Shown here in pieces: positions 1-10,561 of a DNA stretch of 64,000 bases (positions within the stretch are counted from its first letter, which is position 1; each line of letters starts with the position of its first letter). The stretch lies in contig CM050453.2 in the NCBI GenBank assembly GCA_027563935.2, forward strand, positions 68,928,018 through 68,992,017. Reading direction: 5' to 3'. The translations under genes were made by a program, and so were the position numbers. The stretch comes from Costus lasius. Its lineage: Eukaryota > Streptophyta > Magnoliopsida > Zingiberales > Costaceae. The notes below the pieces were generated by a model that was given only the letters and a program-made list of their open reading frames with translations, was not told the origin of the DNA and ran no database searches.

Positions 1-1629
1 AGGATCCATCGACAGCCTGAGCGCTATGACGGAGTCTACATCATTGATAATGATGAACCCCTTACTTATGCGGATGCGGTCAGTGGACCGGAGTCAGCTA
101 GGTGGCTTGAAGCTATGCGAGCCGAGATGGACTCCATGTCAGATAACCAGGTCTGGGATTTGGTTGATCCGCCTCCGGGAGTAATCCCTATAGGCTGTAA
201 ATGGATCTTCAAGAAGAAGATTGACATGGATGGTAACGTGGTTACCTATAAAGGCAGGCTAGTTGCGAAAGGTTTCAAACAAATCTACGGGATAGATTAT
301 GATGAAACTTTCTCTCCTGTAGCCATGTTCAAGTCTATTCGGATTCTTCTCGCAATAGCAGCATATTACGATTATGAGATCTGGCAGATGGATGTGAAGA
401 CCGCTTTCCTTAATGGAAAACTGGATGAGGATGTGTATATGACACAACCTGAAGGTTTCACTAATCCATCAGATCGTCATAAAATATGCAAGTTAAAGAA
501 GTCCATTTATGGACTTAAACAAGCATCTAGAAGCTGGAATATTTGTTTTGATGAATCAATCTGTGAATTTGGTTTCATCAAGAATGAAGATGACCCGTGT
601 GTATATAAGAGGTTTAGTGGGAGCGTGATTACTTTCCTAGTCCTCTACGTCAATGATATCTTAATCATTGGAAACGATATTCCTGAACTTCATGCTGTTA
701 AAGCATGGTTAAGAAAATGTTTCCAGATGAAAGATCTAGGAGAAGCAGCCTATGTGTCAGGTGTGAAGATCTACAGGGATAGATCTAAGAGGCTTCTCGG
801 GCTGTGCCAGAGTACTTACATCGACAAGGTCCTGGAGAGATTTCATTTAGAGAATTCTAAAAGAGGATATCTTCCAGTCAGACATGGTCTGAATCTTTCA
901 AAGAGTCAGTGTCCACAAACACAGACTGAGAAAGAGGAAATGGACAATACGCCTTATGCTTCGGCTATTGGGTCCATTATGTATACGACGTTGTGTACTC
1001 GCCCAGACGTCGCTTACGGGTTAAGCGTGACCAGTCGATTCCAAAGTAATCCAGGTCAGGCACACTGGATTGCGGTCAAGAACATTCTAAAATATCTGCG
1101 GAGGACCAAAGATATGTTCTTGATATATGGTGGTCAGGAAGAACTCAGTATAGAAGGATATACTGACGCTTCGTTCCAGTCGGACCAGGATGATTTCCGA
1201 TCGCAATCAGGCTATGTTTTTAGCTTGAATGGTGGAGCAGTGGTGTGGAAAAGTTTCAAACAGTCTACTGTTGCTGATTCCACAACAGAAGCCGAGTATG
1301 TTGCAGCCTCAGAAGCATCTAAGGAGGCAGTGTGGATTCGTAAGTTCATTAAGGAACTTGGTGTCGTTCCTTCGAGTGCAGATCCTTTGGTTATCTTCTG
1401 TGATAACACTGGAGCAATCGCACAAGCAAAGGAACCACGGTCGCACCAGAAGTCCAAACACATACAGAGACGGTTTCACTTGATCCGGGAGATCATTGAT
1501 CGTGGTGAGATCAAAATCTGCAAGGTACATACAGATGACAATCTGGCTGACCCGCTTACCAAGCCTCTGGCGCAGCAGAAGCATGAGAAGCACTGTAATA
1601 ATATGGGTTTGAGATTTCTCAACCATTAG
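1..1629 (+). CDS. copia-1 pol, RT and RNase H (5' partial), RT active site mutated
   Basis: The frame is open from base 1 to the TAG at 1627-1629. It encodes the C-terminal part of a Ty1/copia polyprotein: the linker after integrase, reverse transcriptase (WMDVKTAFLNG-type and YGLKQASRSW motifs at about 385-540), then RNase H (GYTDASFQSD at about 1156-1185, first catalytic Asp codon at 1165) and the C-terminal DNLADPLTKPL block. The RT motif that reads YVDD in copies 2, 3 and 4 reads YVND here (codon 652-654, GAT to AAT), which should abolish polymerase activity. The conserved Leu of the following AAYVLGVKIY block is Ser. The copy is therefore open but probably enzymatically dead. It ends MGLRFLNH, just before the polypurine tract. 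Confidence 0.9.
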   Translation, partial: RIHRQPERYDGVYIIDNDEPLTYADAVSGPESARWLEAMRAEMDSMSDNQVWDLVDPPPGVIPIGCKWIFKKKIDMDGNVVTYKGRLVAKGFKQIYGIDYDETFSPVAMFKSIRILLAIAAYYDYEIWQMDVKTAFLNGKLDEDVYMTQPEGFTNPSDRHKICKLKKSIYGLKQASRSWNICFDESICEFGFIKNEDDPCVYKRFSGSVITFLVLYVNDILIIGNDIPELHAVKAWLRKCFQMKDLGEAAYVSGVKIYRDRSKRLLGLCQSTYIDKVLERFHLENSKRGYLPVRHGLNLSKSQCPQTQTEKEEMDNTPYASAIGSIMYTTLCTRPDVAYGLSVTSRFQSNPGQAHWIAVKNILKYLRRTKDMFLIYGGQEELSIEGYTDASFQSDQDDFRSQSGYVFSLNGGAVVWKSFKQSTVADSTTEAEYVAASEASKEAVWIRKFIKELGVVPSSADPLVIFCDNTGAIAQAKEPRSHQKSKHIQRRFHLIREIIDRGEIKICKVHTDDNLADPLTKPLAQQKHEKHCNNMGLRFLNH

Positions 1630-1638
1630 ATTAAGTGC

Positions 1639-1649
1639 AAGTGGGAGAT
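1639..1649 (+). other. copia-1 polypurine tract
   Basis: The purine-rich stretch AAGTGGGAGAT lies directly before the LTR start TGTTGGGG, as in copies 2 and 3. It is the expected primer site for plus-strand synthesis. Confidence 0.8.
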
Positions 1650-3344
1650 TGTTGGGGTATGCCCTTAAGGCTAATGTTTGAGGCCTTGGGATTCTTACAG
1701 TATCGTGTATATAAACTGTTATGTTTATAAAGGCAATGGTTGTTATTCAGTTTGTTACATTGTCTGCTCCAATAAGTGTGCTTCTGAATAATGTCTCAAA
1801 GCTGTTCAGCTTGGCTGACATGCTGTAATGTCCTTAGTCGAGATATCTTGGTGAACATGAGACAGCCTTGATATGATTGAGACTAATATGTATTCTAATC
1901 TTATAGGATGCTTCGAGCATGGAATAAGATGTAGACTCATGGGTACATTGGATGTACTGGACAGACCCTACTAGGATATTCAATTGCTTGTCACAATGTG
2001 AATAATCCTTGTTTGCAACAAGTGGCACATGTCCTCTGACTTGAGATCACTTGTGTTTCTAAATGATGATTGTCATTGTTTTGAGGTAGTTCAATATCAT
2101 TTGAAACATAATGGTTATAGACTATCTTGGATAATGATCATGAGTCAGGTTAGGACACTAGTGATAGATATAGGATTGCCGTCTCCTTGTTTAAGGAGTG
2201 AGATGTTCTAAAGGGGCCCCCCTGAATGAGATGATTGAGAAAGTGTATGGCCATACCCAGGTGACTATGATCATCTGATCTAATCATGCTCATCATATTG
2301 GAGTTACAGGCTTGACATGCTTGTCCAATAAGAACATCCAGTGGCAAAGGAAACATGTATGCCTAGTGATGTGGATTCACACTTGTGCTATGGTTTGGGA
2401 GTAGTCTTGGAAGACTCTTTCCTTTATATCGGGAGACAGTGATGTGTTGCTAGATACCCCTCACTGATCGTGATAACGTAAGTTATTGTTACCGACATTT
2501 AAAGGAAACCCTCAGGGTCGCACAATTTGATGATATGGCTTACTTAAGTCAGATCGTGTGGACTGAATTGTTTGGGTTCAGTTTAAAGGAGTTTAAACTC
2601 TGATTGTAAGTGAGATCTGGTCTGATCATGTTTGATTGATTAGGGCTTGAGATCGGTAAGCTTCGATCGAGAGAGTTGATGCTAGATCGGTGAGATCATG
2701 AGCATCAAGAGATGAACGGTTAGATCTGGAACCTTAGGGTTTACTATGGTCTAGACCAAATGGCTTGGGCTGATTTGATTTGGTTTTTTGGACCAAAGTC
2801 AATTGGATCGATTGAGCTTGAACCGGTTCACATGTGTGAACGCTTGGTTCAATGCTTAAGCGTTTTGGTCGGTTTTGAGAGCATTACTTCATGTCATTCC
2901 ATTTTTGGAAAGTCATCAAGGCGACTTTGCAAAAAATGCCAAAACGCCTCAATGCTTCGCTCTTGGAGGGTGACCGCTTACACTCTCGTGTTGAGAAGAG
3001 TTGGTTGACGATAAGAAGAAGGATTGGGCCGAGCAAAGATATCTCTATCATCTCCTTCATACGACAAGACCCCTTGAAGCTTTTGCTAGCACAAAGGTGT
3101 GAAGGGAGTAGCCATTGTCTTCTTGTGTGTGCGCCATTTGGAGGAGATCTACTTTGTTCTCTTCTTCCAAGCCGCCTCCTTCATCATGGCTATGGTAAAG
3201 GATCTTAACTTGATCTTTGAAATAATATCAAAGTTGATCATATATATGTTCATGCAATCGATCTAGTTGAAACCCTAGAAAATTTTTCATGCGCCCCCAT
3301 TTAGGGTTTCACCCCCTTGCGCTCCCCCTTGAAGGGGACTTACA
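1650..3344 (+). repeat. copia-1 3' LTR (family 1)
   Basis: It starts TGTTGGGGTATGCCC and ends GGGGACTTACA. It aligns throughout with the LTRs at 16957, 24381, 30496, 37906 and 49954, and with minus-strand copies at 56065 and 57902. A TATA-like TTTATAT lies at about 2423. A small inverted repeat (GATAAC / GTTATT, loop GTAA) lies at 2472-2487. Short ORFs inside it recur in every LTR and are not genes. Confidence 0.93.
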
Positions 3345-3740
3345 TAATTATATTCTCACTAGCTAAGCAATCGATTATACTAGAAGTAAATGATAGAAAG
3401 AACACGAAATCAGAGAGAAATTGGGACTAGGGTTTCCTCCACCATAATTTCATTGACCAGATATGAATAAAAGGTTGTCAGAATAATTTTATCATGATAA
3501 AGATATAATTTACTTCATAAAAGGATTATCTCACTTTCGTGCAAACAATCATGCAGGGACCGATCCTCGCTTTCGCGCAAGATCTATCCCAAGCTGAAAA
3601 TGAGTAAATCATCAATTAAAGAACTCAAGGATCACTTTCGTGCATCCGAATCCTAAGTTGATTATCTCAAGTAGAATCTCAAGGATCACTTTCGTGCATC
3701 CGAGTCTCTACACATGTTCTACTTATGGTTCTCCAACGCT
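3345..3740 (-). repeat. Athila-like LTR fragment
   Basis: It matches element A's 5' LTR (16800-16956 joined to 26104-26335) in the same orientation. Its start is displaced left of copia-1, outside the window. Similarity stops abruptly near 3741, and the LTR probably resumes at about 7585. It contains repeated CACTTTCGTGCA blocks (see the hairpin entry). Confidence 0.8.
3532..3701 (-). other. Repeated GAAA-loop hairpins with bulged G in the Athila-like LTR
   Basis: On the minus (element-sense) strand, 3683-3701 and 3629-3647 read GGAT-G-CAC-GAAA-GTG-ATCC: a stem with one bulged G and a GAAA loop. At 3562-3584 the inner stem changes to CGC-GAAA-GCG, with a different outer stem that still pairs. 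A weaker unit lies at 3532-3541. The equivalent block in element A is at 26155-26294. Confidence 0.6.
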
Positions 3741-4079
3741 TTGATGGAGGTAGGAACCACAAGCTACGAAGATACAAGTGGAGCCTGAGGTTACCGTAGG
3801 CAAAGGCTTGGAATTTCACAAATAGGCTAGCAAGCTCAATCAATAAAGCTAGCTCAATAATAGAAGGAATCACTTCAACTACAACCAAATCCGGCCATGC
3901 GCTTCAAACTAGCCTTTCAAGCACCTCATCCAATGATCATCCTCATGCCAATGATCATCAAAGAATCATCAATTCTCCAACAATATGCAAACAAGGCATG
4001 CGACTCCCAGCCAGCCAATTGGGGATTTGATGAAGTGAACGTCGACACAAATCTTCATCGCTGCAAAGAAGGAAGCCTC
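3741..4079. other. Unassigned sequence, left part of an insertion in an Athila-like LTR
   Basis: I recognise no coding sequence. It separates two stretches of Athila-like LTR that are nearly adjacent in element A, so 3741-7584 looks like inserted foreign DNA. I could not find matching terminal repeats or a target-site duplication at its edges. Confidence 0.4.
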
Positions 4080-6011
4080 TGTTGGTGTATATGCCCTATG
4101 ACCTAGTTTTGGTCCATCTTTGTACTACTTGACTTTGATATTTATATCATTCTGGCATTGTCGTTATCTATGTTTGTTTACATCTGCGCATATGTACTGA
4201 CATGATAATGTCCCTGGCGACAGATTGGATCTGTGCTTGAACTATAGTCCCCAGTCGATGTATATTAGTGGATATGGGACAGCTATGGTACTTGTGAGAC
4301 TGGTATGTGGGCTGGTTAGGACGCAGACACATGGGTATATCATTGGAGGATATACTGGATAGACCCGCTGTGAGTCTATGACTTGGTGTCATGAGTTATC
4401 CTCACAAGTGACAGGAGATGCATTGATCCCTTGACTTGAGGTCATTGATCATTCTATATGGTTAGGGACTTGCTTTGATACAACCTAACACCTCGCCATA
4501 GTTGGGAGGTCATAACGGTTGTCATTGAGCATGTCACAACCCATATGAGAAGGTCAATGGACAGACAAAGGATTTGCCCCTTCCTTAGGGAAGTATGATA
4601 TCCATGGAGCTCCTCTATGGTTCTATGACTGAGAGTGTATGGCCATACCCAGGTGAGAACCTATTTTAGGCATAGCCGTGTGATTGGGTGAAAACAAGTG
4701 GTGACACACTTATCCAATCGGATATCAGTTCGGCAAAGAGACTGTAGTGCATCTGTACCTAGTTGCGATGATGGGGATGTCGATGTCGATATCCATTCCA
4801 ATGACCTAGGTAGCAGCGATGCACTGCTAGGTGCCACTCACTGCTCGTGGTGACCTTTGGTCAGCACTGCCAGCGTCAGAGGAACCTACAGGGTCGCACA
4901 CCTTGATACTTGAGTTCTCGTATTGATCGGGAAGCCTTATGATCGAGTTATTGGATAACTCGGATCTAATTGGGAGATTTCATCAGCGCCAATGGGCCTG
5001 ATGATATGGAAGAATGTTATTGGAGCCAAACTTCATTTTTGGCAGGTTGACCCGTATTTGACCATGATTGGTCACATTTGGATTAGGGTTGCATTGGATT
5101 GGATCCAAATGCTTAATCAACCCATGTGATGAAGTTTGGGCTAGCTCATTATCCAATGAGGCCCAATAACAAGTTCTTATGAAGAGATGAGAGGCTAAAA
5201 GGGTATAATGGGGAGAAACATGAACCATTAAGCGCCTAGGGGCATAATGGGGTCATGTTGGCGCCTTTGCTTCATTATGGAAGTAAAGGGCGCCTCCCCT
5301 CTCTTCCTTGGATGGAATGCATGTCTCTATGGCATGTCTTGGGCTGATATGGTACTTGGGAAATTATGGATAGGTTGAATGGAGTTTATGGTAAAGTCTT
5401 GGAGACTTTCCTTGTCTCAAACCTCCACATCCTAGCCCTACACTTGTCATGATCTTGGCCCTTCCCTTAACCGCCTCTTGCCCAATATATATGTGACCCT
5501 AGCCCCCCCTGTTATGATGATTGATCCTTGGAGGCGTGAACACAAGAAGAGGGGCGAGAGCTAGGAGCAAGGGCACAACTTCCTCTTCCTTCTTCCATAG
5601 CCGCAAGCTTCTCCCTCCTTTCCTCTTGGCGCAAGGAGCTTTAGTGCTTGGCGGCTTGACTTGTTTCCTTCTTCTCTTGGCGCATCCTTTCCTCTTGGTG
5701 GCGCAAGTGAAGTGGAGCATCTCCCTAAGGCTTGGATCTTCTTCCCCAGGCTAGCACTGGGCGTGGTAGAAGAGGACTCAAGAGATCCGTGTGTGTGAGA
5801 CTGCAGAGGGCGCACACTTGGGCGCCTGCATCGACATCACTCCAAACCGCTCTTAAGGTATTTCCTAACTCATCGTGTCGACTCTCTTGCTTGCGATCTT
5901 CACTGGGTTTTTGGGACTGGCCTGTTTCGGGGACATTCTTCCGCTGTGCAATGTATGTATGTATGTCTATGACTCTAAAAAATTGTAAAATGTCCCCGGG
6001 GTTTCCCAACA
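4080..6011 (+). mobile_element. Solo LTR, copia-type family 2
   Basis: It begins TGTTGGTGTATATGCCC and ends TTTCCCAACA, flanked by the perfect 5-bp duplication GCCTC (4075-4079 and 6012-6016), with no internal region. Several blocks match family-1 LTRs in the same order, including the GTGTATGGCCATACCCAGGTGA region near 4626 and the CAGGGTCGCACA block near 4889. A TATA-like ATATATATG lies near 5485. An inverted repeat TGACC-TTT-GGTCA at 4851-4863 lies where family-1 LTRs have their GNRA-loop hairpin. ORFs inside it are not credible genes. Confidence 0.9.
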
Positions 6012-6904
6012 GCCTCAACGTCTCTCCCTGCTGATCAAGCTAATCTTCTGCAAAGGAATCCTCAACGTCTCTATGCTGCCATGGAAGGAAATTGTAACGT
6101 TCGGCAGCAACGTTTCTCTAGGCGTATCCCTATATGTATCACGTGTGCACTTTGTAATTGACTTGAAGTTGAATGAATTTTGGAAATGGTTTTCTTCTGA
6201 TGGAATCGGATGTCTCCTTTCTCCTCTGAGGTGCTTGTGTCATCTAGTTTTCCCCTCTCCCCCTTCTAGGGCTGAGCCCTCCCTCTTCCTCTCTTCTCTT
6301 ATCTCCTTTTCCCCCTCAAACTCTCTGTTACGCCTGCAACCCAGCATATTCGAAACTTCGCAACCTCGCCGCTAATGATCCGCTGGCCGGATCTCCACGA
6401 GATTTCAGCCACCACTCCTCCTTCCCGTGATTAACCCTCCACCTCCGGCATCCGTCCGTCCGCCACAGCGATCGCCGGAATCGAAACACAGACGTGTTCC
6501 CCTGTTTCCGCCCAGTTTCCGCCATAGTCCTGCCTTTCACCGTCGTCCTCCTCCGATCGGCCACCGCTCGACCCGAAACTCTGTCCACCTCTCCACCATC
6601 ATCACAGCAATCTCCAATCGTAGCAGGTTTGGATTTGGTGCATCACCGGATGATCGCCGACGACCTCTGCTCAAATCGCTACTCCCCTGTTCTGCTGAAC
6701 AGCGCGTCTCCGCCTTCGGCAGTGCTGCCATCCTCGCCTCGCCCCACCACCAGCCCTCGGTGCTCCGATGAAATCGATGCATCCTCGTCTTTCCCTTCGC
6801 CTCCATTGCCTTCGACAAGCAAACCACCCTCCAGCATCGACGAACGACGCAAACTTTGCATCCCCTATTTCTGATTTCCTTTTAAGCTTCCTACTTCAAT
6901 TATG
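6012..6904 (+). other. Unassigned, leader-like pyrimidine/GC-rich stretch
   Basis: The motif CCTCAACGTCTCT occurs near 6013 and again near 6060. From about 6240 the sequence is C/T-rich and then GC-rich (6360-6870), with overlapping Pro/Ser/Arg-rich ORFs that resemble no family known to me. It resembles a retroelement leader or promoter-proximal exon, but I cannot prove this. I do not call a protein here. Confidence 0.35.
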
Positions 6905-7584
6905 TTTTCTAATCTGATTAAGCTTGTTCTTGCAGGTACTTTAAGAATTCAGTGCAACAAAATTCTTAACATTTGGCGCCACACGGAAGCACGCATCTTC
7001 ATCTATCATCCGGATAACTCGGTTCAATCCAATAGTGCATGGATGATTCTGGGAAACATGGCATATTTTGATGTCTGAAATAAATCCTGCAATTGTATTA
7101 TGAACTAATCTGATTAGTGTATTTGTTGTAGGTACCTTAAGCAATCGGTGTAACCAAGGTCTTCAACCCTGGTCAGATAATGACGCACGCATCTTGCTCT
7201 TTCATGAGGAATAGTTGATGCATACCCAGATCCAACAGTTCAACCTAAAAGGCTATGCAAAATCTGCAATTTGAAACAATTCTGTGCAGTCTTAACTTAC
7301 CAATCTGACTAACTATATTACTGCAGTTATTATACATGCCTGATAGCCCCTCACCATCTAATTTTTATTGGATTTAAAAGAACTAGTTTAGTACTAGCTC
7401 TTGGTTTAATTGGATCAAATTTTGGATTTATGAATTTCCCAGAAAGACATAGCAACTTTTCATAAATAATACTTTTCTGTAGCACTAAATTCTAGCCGTT
7501 TTGTGAAATTTGACATTTTCTAAAAATTTAAAAAATAAATAATTGAGTTTTTCATCCATAGTTTTACTCCACGTTTCCCCCCTA
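6905..7584 (+). repeat. Degenerate ~200-bp direct repeats with a TGGCGCC primer-site-like motif, then AT-rich DNA
   Basis: Two related units start near 6905 and 7105. Each has TCTGATTA, a T-rich tract ending TTGCAG or TTGTAG, GGTACYTTAAG, a CGGTGTAAC-like block and GCACGCATCTT. A third partial start lies near 7290. The first unit contains ACATTTGGCGCCAC at about 6970, resembling the LTR end plus tRNA primer site of Ty3/gypsy elements. 7340-7584 is AT-rich with nothing recognisable. Confidence 0.4.
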
Positions 7585-8970
7585 CATCACGCTCTGATCC
7601 TCACTTTCGTACAAGATCTTCACGTTTAACAAAATAACTCAATCCTAGATTCAAATTATCAAACATGACAATTATTCTTCTAAAATCAAGAAATAAGAAC
7701 AAACCTAATTTCTTACGGTGAGTTCCTAAATTCAATTTTAGGGTTCCAAGTTCTTAAGCAAATCACTTTTCAGTCCATATTGCAAAAACTCTAAAACATA
7801 CATGATAATAAGAAAACTATGGAGAATTATAGACAATTATCACATAAGTAGAATTATCATAATAAAACTATTCTGACAAAATAGAAGTTATCTAGTCATA
7901 AAAAATCAAGGGGATTACACCCCATGTCCCATATGATGTTTAAGCTAGCATGGACGAAGAAATACAATAAACCATAGTTTAGATTGATCAGAAATTGAAA
8001 AGAAGGGAAAATCAACTTTACAGGACGGCTGTAATTTTCATTACAGCTGTAATTTGCTCCAAGAACCAGCGATGAACAGTGCAGGCACCCACTCTTTTGT
8101 TGATTTCTCCCCCGACCGAGATCCTTTCTCGATGAAACTTCTGGGCATCGTCTTCTCCTCCAAGCGAAGCTTCCCCTCAAATTTCATGGCCGGAGATGCG
8201 TTGTACGCTTCCTGGCGGCGAAACTTAAGGCAGTGGTGAAAAGCTCGATTTCTCCCTCGATAGTTGATGAAAATTAGGGCTTTTGCCCTTGGCGTGTTCT
8301 CGTCCTCAGAGGCTCTCTTTTCCTTCTTACAGCTTTGAATTTAAGGGTTTGGATCGTCTGCAATCGATCGCACAAAAATCGGACTCCAATTTGACCGTGA
8401 AAATCGCGTTCCAGGAATAGAATTACGGCTGTGGTTTCTATTACGGCGCTGCCGTATTTTCCTTCAAGTCTTCTATACAGGATTCGACCAGAATTATGGT
8501 ACTGTGGAAATGATTACTGTAGTGCCGTAATTTCTGGAAATCTCTCAGGTCAGAAGTCATTTCAAAATACGGCACCGTGATTTTAGTTACGGCAGTGCCG
8601 TAATTTCGATGAAATTTTCTGTACAAAATCATCCCAAAATATGGCAGTGCTCCGATATTACGGTAGTACTCGAAATTACGGTACCGTAATATGAATTACG
8701 ACACTGACGTAATTTGGTATGTGGCTTCGATTTGCGTGAAATTTGTCATGTAACCTCTTCTTGATGATGAGAATTCTTCTATGTATTTGATTTTGCTTGA
8801 AAACGCCTTAAAATTGTGTCTTTTTATCTGAAAATCATCAAAAACCAAAATAGAAGTAGATCCTGCAATATTTGATAAAAAAAGTCATGAAAATAAGCAA
8901 AGTAGTATAAATGTGACACAAAAAGAGTAATGAAATGACACAAAATATACTATAAATTTTGGTGTCATCA
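7585..8970 (-). repeat. Athila-like LTR fragment, probably the same LTR as 3345-3740
   Basis: From about 7620 it matches 26365-27720 (element A 5' LTR) and 9429-10561 (element A 3' LTR). It ends TTTTGGTGTCATCA, the complement of the LTR start TGATGACACC. No primer-site or polypurine sequence follows, so it reads as a solo or truncated LTR. A palindrome ATTACAGCTGTAAT lies near 8041. Confidence 0.8.
8418..8716 (-). repeat. TACGG palindrome array, copy 1 (in LTR)
   Basis: This is a degenerate tandem array of roughly 70-bp units. Each unit pairs a short TACGG..CCGT motif with a longer ATTACGGYAGTGCCGTAAT-type palindrome, for example near 8442 and 8587. The spacers are related to those at 9991-10305 and 27151-27470. 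Confidence 0.8.
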
Positions 8971-9428
8971 CTCACAAGCTTTAGTCGCCTACCTAAATAT
9001 TATATTCAGATATATTGAATTAATTAATTAATTAATTCACAACTTAAGTTGTGGGGGCCATGACTTAAAGCGCAAAATCATTATTTCAGATATTTATATT
9101 GCGACTTAAGTTGACAAGGCCCGCTTATTTGAAATCTATAAAAGAGGGGCTAGGGTGGGCGCATATGATACATGCTCTCTTGGTGTTTTGAAACCCTAGC
9201 TGCCTAAACCTCTTCTCCTCTAACCCTAGCCACCCCTCTTCTTCCCCTTGGCTCCTCTCATCAAGGTTGTCGCCCACTTCTCCTTGGGGGACAACATCCT
9301 TCTCTTGGCGCAAGAGAGAACTAGAGGGAGATCTCCTTCTTCCCTTGTGCTTTGGTGGCACATACAGAAGAAAGGGGACATCATACTACAAGTTAGAGCT
9401 ACCTTCTTGTTGGTGCAACTTGAAGTGG
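8971..9428 (+). other. Unassigned DNA with a family-2-like LTR fragment
   Basis: It begins with an AT-rich stretch containing an (AATT)n run near 9018-9038. From about 9040 it resembles the 3' half of family-2 LTRs: a TATA-like TCTATAAAAG near 9137, CCCTAGC blocks, CTTGGCGCAAG and a GCAACTTGAAGTGGA end comparable with 5700-5716. It stops at about 9428, where truncated Athila-like LTR sequence begins. This is a deletion or recombination joint without a target duplication. Confidence 0.5.
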
Positions 9429-10561
9429 AATTATCATACTAAAATTACACTTGATGAAATAAAAGTTATCTAGTCATTAAGAAATCAAAGGGAATTACTT
9501 CCCCATGTCCCAAAAGAAGTTTATGATAGCATGGTAGGAAGATTACAATAATCCATGGTTCAGAGGGATCACAAATCAAAGAGAATGATGAAATTACTAA
9601 ACACCGCACGGCTGTAATGGAAATTATAGCTGTAATTTCTGTGTGAATAGTAGTCGGCGGCGTGCTTTCTTCGATTTCTTCTCGATCGACCTCCTTTCAC
9701 TCTGAAACTTCTGGGGTTTCTTCTCCTCCTCTATGCGCAACTTCCCTTCAAACTTTGTAGCCAGAGATGCGCTGTACGCTTCCTAGTGATGAACCCTAAG
9801 GCGACGGTGAAAATCTCGATTTCTCCCTCGAAAATGGATGAAAATTAGGGCTTTTTGTCTGTGTGTCTTCTCCTCCAAAAAAACTCTTTTTTTGCTTCTT
9901 ACGGATCTTCAATTTATGGCCTGGATCGTCCACAATCGATCGCGCAAAAATCGGGCTTCAAACCGTTCGGAAGAATCGCATGCCAGGAATAGAATTACGG
10001 CCGTAATAATTATTACGGCAATGCCATAATTTCAGCAAAGTTCTCAGTATAGAAATCATCCGGAATTACGGTACCGTGAAATACATTACGGCAGTGCCGT
10101 ATTTTTGTCAAATCTTTCGTGTGAAAAATCGACTTGAAATACGGCCCGTGAAATCCATTACGGTAGTGCCATAATTCTTCCGAAACTTTCTGTTCAAAAT
10201 CATCCCAAAATATGGCAGCACTCAAAAATTACGGCAGTACCGTGGTTTCTTCTGTAAGTGCAGTGAAACCACGGTACCGTAATTTGGATTATGGTAGTGC
10301 CGTAATTTGTTGTGAAGTTTCAATTTGCATGAAATTTGACATTTAATCTTCTCTTGATGGTGGGAATTCATCCATGCATCTGAATTGTTTGAAAATGCTC
10401 AAAAATTATGCCTTTTTACCTGAAAATCATCAAAAACCAGAAAGAGTGTAGATTCCGCAGTATTTGATAAAAAAAGCATAAAAATAAGCAAAGTTGTATG
10501 AATATGACACAAAAAGATCTATCAAATGGCACAAAATTTTTCATAAATTTTGGCGTTATCA
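9429..10561 (-). repeat. Element A 3' LTR, truncated
   Basis: It covers the same 1133 bp as 26588-27720 of the 5' LTR and ends (plus strand) TTTTGGCGTTATCA. The two copies differ at scattered sites, visibly more than the young copia LTR pairs do. The part equivalent to the LTR's last ~735 bp is missing left of 9429. Confidence 0.87.
9991..10305 (-). repeat. TACGG palindrome array, copy 2 (element A 3' LTR)
   Basis: It starts with the perfect palindrome ATTACGGCCGTAAT at 9994-10007. It continues with units containing TTACGGTACCGTGAAAT or TACGGCCCGTG followed by TTACGGYAGTGCCGTA-like palindromes about 70 bp apart. Confidence 0.85.

Larger units (their letters stand above)
1..3344 (+). mobile_element. 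copia-1: Ty1/copia element, 3' part
   Basis: The window opens inside the reverse transcriptase region of a copia polyprotein; this is followed by a polypurine tract and a 3' LTR. The 5' half lies left of the window. The element is inserted in an Athila-like LTR: sequence from 3345 matches 16861-16951 and 26104-26330 of element A's LTR. The candidate right target-site copy is TAATT at 3345-3349; its partner is outside the window. Confidence 0.93.

Noticed and set aside
1834..2356. Small ORFs inside family-1 LTRs (repeated at 17305, 24729, 30677, 38087, 50135, 59051) as conserved small proteins
   Set aside because: They recur only because the LTR recurs, are open on both strands, and change length between copies. 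There is no sign of codon-level conservation.
6427..6874. Overlapping Pro/Ser/Arg-rich ORFs of up to 126 codons on both strands as a host gene
   Set aside because: GC-rich, low-complexity composition opens several frames at once. There is no recognisable domain and no good start context or supported exon structure.
8418..8716. MITEs or other small DNA transposons
   Set aside because: The palindromes are ~19 bp in phased tandem units without target duplications and always lie inside the same element family.
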